Position numbers and translations under genes: made by a program
Shown here: positions 57,517-64,000 of the stretch, one piece after another
Layout of the letters: every line of letters begins with the position of its first letter
Numbering within the stretch: position 1 is the first letter of the stretch
Origin: Eledone cirrhosa
Taxonomy: Eukaryota; Mollusca; Cephalopoda; Octopoda; Eledonidae
DNA length: 64,000 nt
Direction of reading: 5' to 3'
NCBI GenBank assembly: GCA_964016885.1
Contig: OZ024759.1
Span: forward strand, 1,687,001 to 1,751,000
The notes under the pieces: generated by a model
What the model was told of the DNA's origin: nothing
Database searches by the model: none
Seen by the model: only the letters and a program-made list of their open reading frames with translations

Positions 57517-58961
57517 GTCGATATTAGTAACATGACAATGTCTATATTAGTAACATGACAAAGTCTATATTAGTAACATGACACAGTCTATATAACTAAC
57601 ATGACACAGTCTATATTAGTAACATGACACAGTCTATATTAGTAACATGACAAAGTCTATATTAGTAACATGACAAAGTCTATATTAGTAACATGACAAA
57701 GTCTATATTAGTAACATGACACAGTCTATATTAGTAACATGACACAGTCTATATTAGTAGCATGACACAGTCCATATTAGTAACATGATACAGTCTATAT
57801 TAGTAACATGACAAAGTCTATATTAGTAAAATGACAAAGTCTATATTAGTAACATGACAAAGTCTTTATTAGTAACATGACACAGTCTATATTAGTAACA
57901 TGACACAGTCTATATTAGTAACATGACAAAGTCTATATTAGTAACATGACAAAGTCTATATTAGTAACATGACACAGTCTATATTAGTAACATGACACAG
58001 TCTATATTAGTAACATGACAAAGTCTATATTAGTAACATGACAAAGTCTATATTAGTAACATGACACAGTCTATATTAGTAACATGACACAGTCTATATT
58101 AGTAACATGACACAGTCTATATTAGTAACATTAGACAGTCTATATTAGTAGCATGACAAAGTCTATATTAGTAACATGACACAGTCTACATTAGTAACAT
58201 GACAAAGTCTATATTAGTAACATGACACAGTCTATATTAGTAACATGAGACAGTCTATATTAGTAACATGACAAAGTCTATATTAGTAACATGACAAAGT
58301 CTATATTAGTAACATGACAAAGTCTATATTAGTAAAATGACAAAGTCTATATTAGTAACATGACAAAGTCTTTATTAGTAACATGACACAGTCTATATTA
58401 GTAACATGACACAGTCTATATTAGTAACATGACAAAGTCTGTATTAGTAACATGACACAGTCTATATTAGTAACATGACACAGTCTATATTAGTAACATG
58501 ACAAAGTCTATATTAGTAACATGACAAAGTCTATATTAGAAACATGACAAAGTCTATATTAGTAACATGAGAAAGTCTATATTAGTAGCATGACAAAGTC
58601 TGTATTAGTAACATGACAAAGTCTATATTAGTAACATGACAAAGTCTATATTAGTAACATGACAAAGTTTATATTAGTAACATGACACAGTCTATATTAG
58701 TAACATGACAAAGTCTATATTAGTAGCATGACAAAGTCTATATTAGTAACATGACAAAGTCTATATTAGTAACATGACAAAGTCTATATTAGTAACATGA
58801 CAACGTCTATATTAGTAACATGACAAAGTCTATATTAGTAACATGACAAAGTCTATATTAGTAACATGACACAGTCTATATTAGTAACATGACAGTCTAT
58901 ATTATTAACATGACAGTCTACATTAGTAACATGACACAGTCTATATTAGTAACATGACAAA
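57517..58961 (+). repeat. HOR unit U8 (1,445 bp)
   Basis: Counterpart of 45845-47128 with TATAACTAAC near 57590, GTCCATATT with GATACAG near 57770 and GACAACGTC near 58799, and seven more monomers. It has three private substitutions within 450 bp: TAACATTAG (about 58130), TATTAGAAAC (58540) and GAGAAAG (about 58570). Confidence 0.8.
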
Positions 58962-60176
58962 GTCGATATTAGTAACATGACAATGTCTATATTAGTAACA
59001 TGACAAAGTCTATATTAGTAATATGACAAAGTCCATATTAGTAAAATGACAAAGTCTATATTAGTAACATGACAAAGTCTTTATTAGTAACATGACACAG
59101 TCAATATTAGTAACATGACACAGTCTATATTAGTAACATGACAAAGTCTATATTAGTAACATGACAAAGTCTATATTAGTAACATGACACAGTCTATATT
59201 AGTAACATGACACAGTCTATATTAGTAACATGACAAAGTCTATATTAGTAACATGACAAAGTCTATATTAGTAACATGACACAGTCTATATTAGTAACAT
59301 GACACAGTCTATATTAGTAACATGAGACAGTCTATATTAGTAGCATGACAAAGTCTATATTAGTAACATGACACAGTCTACATTAGTAACATGACAAAGT
59401 CTATATTAGTAACATGACACAGTCTATATTAGTAACATGAGACAGTCTATATTAGTAACATGACAAAGTCTATATTAGTAACATGACACAGTCTATATTA
59501 GTAACATGACACAGTCTATATTAGTAACATGACAAAGTCTATATTAGTAACATGACAAAGTCTATATTAGTAACATGACAAAGTCTATATTAGTAACATG
59601 ACACAGTCTATATTAGTAACATGACACAGTCTATATTAGTAACATGACAAAGTCTATATTAGTAACATGACAAAGTCTATATTAGTAACATGACAAAGTC
59701 TATATTAGTAACATGACAAAGTCTATATTAGTAGCATGACACAGTCTATATTAGCAACATGACAAAGTCTATATTAGTAACATGACACAGTCTATATTAG
59801 TAGCATGACAAAGTCTGTATTAGTAACATGACAAAGTCTATATTAGTAACATGACAAAGTCTATATTAGTAACATGACAAAGTCTATATTAGTAACATGA
59901 CACAGTCTATATTAGTAACATGACAAAGTCTATATTAGTAGTATGACAAAGTCTATATTAGTAACATGACAAAGTCTATATTAGTAACATGACAAAGTCT
60001 ATATTAGTAACATGACAAAGTCTATATTAGTAACATGACAAAGTCGATATTAGTAACATGACAAAGTCTATATTAGTAACATGACACAGTATATATTAGT
60101 AACATGACAGTCTATATTAGTAACATGACAGTCTACATTAGTAACATGACACAGTCTATATTAGTAACATGACAAA
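58962..60176 (+). repeat. HOR unit U5 (1,215 bp)
   Basis: A full U5 equal in length to 51489-52703. It shares GTCCATATT with TAAAATG (about 59032) with 47129-49952, supporting common descent of those segments. GTCAATATT near 59101 is private. Confidence 0.84.
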
Positions 60177-61414
60177 GTCGATATTAGTAACATGACAATG
60201 TCTATATTAGTAACATGACACAGTCTATATTACTAACATGACACAGTCTATATTAGTAACATGACACAGTCTATATTAGTAACATGACAAAGTCTATATT
60301 AGTAACATGACAAAGTCTATATTAGTAACATGACAAAGTCTATATTAGTAACATGACACAGTCTATATTAGTAACATCACACAGTCTATATTAGTAGCAT
60401 GACACAGTCTATATTAGTAACATGATACAGTCTATATTAGTAACATGACAGAGTCTATATTAGTAACATGACAAAGTCTATATTAGTAAAATGACAAAGT
60501 CTATATTAGTAACATGACAAAGTCTTTATTAGTAAGATGACACAGTCTATATTAGTAACATGACACAGTCTATATTAGTAACATGACAAAGTCTATATTA
60601 GTAACATGACAAAGTCTATATTAGTAACATGACACAGTCTATATTAGTAACATCACACAGTCTATATTAGTAACATGACAAAGTCTATATTAGTAACATG
60701 ACAAAGTCTATATTAGTAACATGACACAGTCTATATTAGTAACATGGCACAGTCTATATTAGTAAGATGACACAGTCTATATTAGTAACATGACACAGTC
60801 TATATTAGTAACATGACAAAGTCTATATTAGTAACATGACACAGTCCATATTAGTAACATGACAAAGTCTATATTAGTAAAATGACAAAGTCTATATTAG
60901 TAACATGACAAAGTCTTTATTAGTAACATGACACAGTCTATATTAGTAACATGACAAAGTCTATATTAGTAACATGACAAAGTCTATATTAGTAACATGA
61001 CAAAGTCTATATTAGTAACATGACAAAGTCTATATTAGTAACATGACACAGTCTATATTAGTAACATGACACAGTCTAGATTAGTAACATGACACAGTCT
61101 ATATTAGTAACATGAGACAGTCTATATTAGTAGCATGACAAAGTCTATATTAGTAACATGACAAAGTTTATATTAGTAACATGACACAGTCTATATTAGT
61201 AACATGACAAAGTCTATATTAGTAGCATGACAAAGTCTATATTAGTAACATGACAAAGTCTATATTAGTAACATGACAACGTCTATATTAGTAACATGAC
61301 AAAGTCTATATTAGTAACATGACAAAGTCTATATTAGTAACATGACAGTCTATATTATTAACATGACAGTCTACATTAGTAACATGACACAGTCTATATT
61401 AGTAACATGACAAA
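60177..61414 (+). repeat. Mosaic unit: U1 start, U2 middle, U4/U8 end (1,238 bp)
   Basis: U1 markers (TAAGATGAC near 60534, TAACATCAC near 60650) are followed by U2-like GTCCATATT (about 60845) and GTCTAGATT (about 61077), then GACAACGTC (about 61275), TATTATTAAC and the 21-mers. A TAACATGGC monomer (about 60742) is private. At least two class switches occur in 1.2 kb. Confidence 0.78.
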
Positions 61415-63384
61415 GTCGATATTAGTAACATGACACAGTCCATATTAGTAACATGACAAAGTCTATATTAGTAAAATGACAAAGTCTATATTAGTAACAT
61501 GACAAAGTCTTTATTAGTAACATGACACAGTCTATATTAGTAACATGACAAAGTCTATATTAGTAACATGACAAAGTCTATATTAGTAACATGACAAAGT
61601 CTATATTAGTAACATGACAAAGTCTATATTAGTAACATGACACAGTCTATATTAGTAACATGACACAGTCTAGATTAGTAACATGACACAGTCTATATTA
61701 GTAACATGAGACAGTCTATATTAGTAGCATGACAAAGTCTATATTAGTAACATGACACAGTCTACATTAGTAACATGACAAAGTCTATATTAGTAACATG
61801 ACACAGTCTATATTAGTAACATGAGACAGTCTATATTAGTAACATGACAAAGTCTTTATTAGTAACATGACACAGTCTATATTAGTAACATGACACAGTC
61901 TATATTAGTAACATGACAAAGTCTATATTAGTAACATGACAAAGTCTATATTAGTAACATGACAAAGTCTATATTAGTAGCATGACAAAGTCTGTATTTG
62001 TAACATGACAAAGTCTATATTAGTAACATGACAAAGTCTGTATTAGTAACATGACAAAGTCTATATTAGTAACATGTCACAGTCTATATTAGTAACATGA
62101 CAAAGTCTATATTAGTAACATGACAAAGTCTATATTAGTAACATGACAAAGTCTATATTAGTAACATGACAAAGTCTATATTAGTAACATGACACAGTCT
62201 ATATTAGTAACATGACAGTCTATATTAGTAACATGACAGTCTACATTAGTAACATGACACAGTCTATATTAGTAACATGACAAGGTCTGTATTAGTAACA
62301 TGACACAGTCTATATTAGTAGCATGACACAGTCTATATTAGTAACATGATACAGTCTATATTAGTAACATGACAAAGTCTATATTAGTAACATGACAAAG
62401 TCTATATTAGTAAAATGACAAAGTCTATATTAGTAACATGACAAAGTCTTTATTAGTAACATGACACAGTCTATATTAGTAACATGACACAGTCTATATT
62501 AGTAACATGACAAAGTCTATATTAGTAACATGACAAAGTCTATATTAGTAACATGACAAAGTCTATATTAGTAGTATGACAAAGTCTGTATTTGTAACAT
62601 GACAAAGTCTATATTAGTAACATGACAAAGTCTGTATTAGTAACATGACAAAGTCTATATTAGTAACATGACACAGTCTATATTAGTAACATGACAAAGT
62701 CTATATTAGTAGCATGACAAAGTCTATATTAGTAACATGACAAAGTCTATATTAGTAACATGACAAAGTCTATATTAGTAAAATGACAAAGTCTATATTA
62801 GTAACATGACAAAGTCTTTATTTGTAACATGACACAGTCTATATTAGTAACATGACACAGTCTATATTAGTAACATGACAAAGTCTGTATTAGTAACATG
62901 ACACAGTCTATATTAGTAACATGACACAGTCTATATTAGTAACATGACAAAGTCTATATTAGTAACATGACAAAGTCTATATTAGTAACATGACAAAGTC
63001 TATATTAGTAACATGACAAAGTCTATATTAGTAGCATGACAAAGTCTGTATTAGTAACATGACAAAGTCTATATTAGTAACATGACAAAGTCTATATTAG
63101 TAACATGACAAAGTTTATATTAGTAACATGACACAGTCTATATTAGTAACATGACAAAGTCTATATTAGTAGCATGACAAAGTCTATATTAGTAACATGA
63201 CAAAGTCTATATTAGTAACATGACAACGTCTATATTAGTAACATGACAAAGTCTATATTAGTAACATGACAAAGTCTATATTAGTAACATGACACAGTCT
63301 ATATTAGTAACATGACAGTCTATATTATTAACATGACAGTCTACATTAGTAACATGACACAGTCTATATTAGTAACATGACAAA
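61415..63384 (+). repeat. Mosaic unit with half anchor (1,970 bp)
   Basis: The GTCGAT monomer at 61415 is followed directly by a GTCCATATT monomer, so the AATGTC half of the anchor and the early unit are missing. U2-like GTCTAGATT (about 61671) gives way to U4-like GTCTGTATTTG, GTCTTTATTTG (about 62814), GACAACGTC (about 63222) and TATTATTAAC. TAACATGTC (about 62072) is private. Confidence 0.78.
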
Positions 63385-64000
63385 GTCGATATTAGTAACA
63401 TGACAATGTCTATATTAGTAACATGACAAAGTCTATATTAGTAATATGACAAAGTCTATATTAGTAAAATGACAAAGTCTATATTAGTAACATGACAAAG
63501 TCTTTATTAGTAACATGACACAGTCTATATTAGTAACATGACACAGTCTATATTAGTAACATGACAAAGTCTATATTAGTAACATGACAAAGTCTATATT
63601 AGTAACATGACACAGTCTATATTAGTAACATGACACAGTCTATATTAGTAACATGACAAAGTCTATATTAGTAACATGACAAAGTCTATATTAGTAACAT
63701 GACACAGTCTATATTAGTAACATGAGACAGTCTATATTAGTAGCATGACAAAGTCTATATTAGTAACATGACACAGTCTACATTAGTAACATGACAAAGT
63801 CTATATTAGTAACATGACACAGTCTATATTAGTAACATGAGACAGTCTATATTAGTAACATGACAAAGTCTATATTAGTAACATGACACAGTCTATATTA
63901 GTAACATGACACAGTCTATATTAGTAACATGACAAAGTCTATATTAGTAACATGACAAAGTCTATATTAGTAACATGACAAAGTCTATATTAGTAACATG
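63385..64000 (+). repeat. HOR unit U5, cut by the window end
   Basis: This begins like 58962 and 51489: anchor, TAATATGAC (about 63442), TAAAATGAC, GTCTTTATT, then GAGACAG twice (about 63724 and 63838). It is cut before the TAGCAAC part. Confidence 0.82.

Larger units (their letters stand above)
1..64000 (+). repeat. Satellite DNA array, 23-bp monomer, fills the window
   Basis: Every part of the window is a head-to-tail copy of a 23-bp monomer: positions 1-12 TAACATGACAMA, positions 13-23 GTCTATATTAG. All copies lie in the same orientation and no unrelated sequence interrupts them. Length divided by period gives about 2,790 copies. The array starts at a monomer boundary at base 1 and stops mid-monomer at base 64000, so it continues on both sides. 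In the consensus, stop codons recur in all six frames no more than about 51 nt apart, which excludes coding capacity. Non-coding arrays of this size and homogeneity are known from eukaryotic heterochromatin. Whether this one is centromeric, pericentromeric, subtelomeric or on a B or sex chromosome cannot be read from it. I do not recognise the satellite family or species. Confidence 0.98.

Noticed and set aside
1..64000. CRISPR array
   Set aside because: Repeats of 23 bp follow each other with no unique spacers, and no cas-like gene is present.
1..64000. Chain of micro-ORFs: each monomer has ATG, eight codons and a TGA overlapping the next ATG (ATGA)
   Set aside because: This follows from the consensus (ATGAC within a 23-bp period) and is broken by many variants. 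It is only 27 nt and no expression signal supports it.
1..64000. Protein-coding tandem repeat gene
   Set aside because: The period is not a multiple of three, and stops (TAA, TGA, TAG forward; TAA, TAG reverse) close all six frames within about 51 nt in the consensus.
1..64000. Long telomeric repeat of the Candida type (about 23 bp)
   Set aside because: Templated telomere repeats are nearly uniform and much shorter in total. This array has dozens of ordered variants, nested HORs and no G-rich strand.
1..64000. Plasmid or phage replication iterons
   Set aside because: Iteron length is similar, but iterons occur in small numbers beside a rep gene. Thousands of copies and no gene rule this out.

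Overview
The whole 64-kb window is one uninterrupted head-to-tail satellite DNA array. The monomer is 23 bp and about 26-30% GC. On the + strand it can be written in two parts: positions 1-12 TAACATGACAMA (M = A or C) and positions 13-23 GTCTATATTAG. Dividing length by period gives about 2,790 monomers. I found no gene, RNA gene, transposon, unique-sequence spacer, run of Ns or orientation switch. The consensus has stop codons in all six frames at most about 51 nt apart, so no protein is plausible. An array of this size and homogeneity points to a eukaryote, in constitutive heterochromatin (centromeric, pericentromeric, subtelomeric or a knob). Nothing in the sequence identifies the species. 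The array runs off both ends of the window.

The array is organised at several nested levels. Two common monomer types (AAA or ACA at positions 10-12) are mixed with about 30 recurrent variant monomers in a fixed order, giving higher-order repeat (HOR) units mostly of 1.2-2.45 kb. I used a two-monomer signature (a GTCGAT monomer followed by an AATGTC monomer) as an anchor. It occurs at 101, 1867, 3609, 5352, 7280, 9046, 10742, 13149, 15211, 16403, 18146, 20028, 21771, 23467, 25920, 27959, 29151, 31101, 32844, 35300, 37182, 38925, 40621, 41929, 42385, 44081, 45388, 45845, 47129, 49953, 51489, 52704, 54378, 55938, 57061, 57517, 58962, 60177 and 63385. The first half only occurs at 61415. I named the unit classes U1-U8 from their diagnostic variants; the names are mine.

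Layout: 1-3257 matches 7180-10436 at a constant offset of 7,179 bp. Bases 3609-16402 and 16403-29150 are two copies of a seven-unit super-repeat (U1-U2-U1-U2'-U3-U4-U5) of about 12.75 kb. Bases 28165-32139 hold an exact 1,950-bp tandem duplication. About 32.8-38.7 kb is a third, rearranged partial super-repeat. About 38.66-45.59 kb is a 3,460-bp tandem duplication. From 45.6 kb to the end the same unit classes are shuffled, truncated and fused, and part of this (about 45-47 kb) recurs at about 57-59 kb.

Nearly all length differences between equivalent units are whole multiples of 23 bp, the pattern expected from in-register unequal exchange or replication slippage. The most interesting content is therefore the evolutionary record of the array and a monomer carrying two overlapping short dyads (GAC-N3-GTC and CTA-N3-TAG) that might bind a protein. 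I see no new enzyme or defence system. I compared the sequence by eye: anchor positions and the 1,950-bp duplication were checked closely, other similarities at diagnostic markers only.
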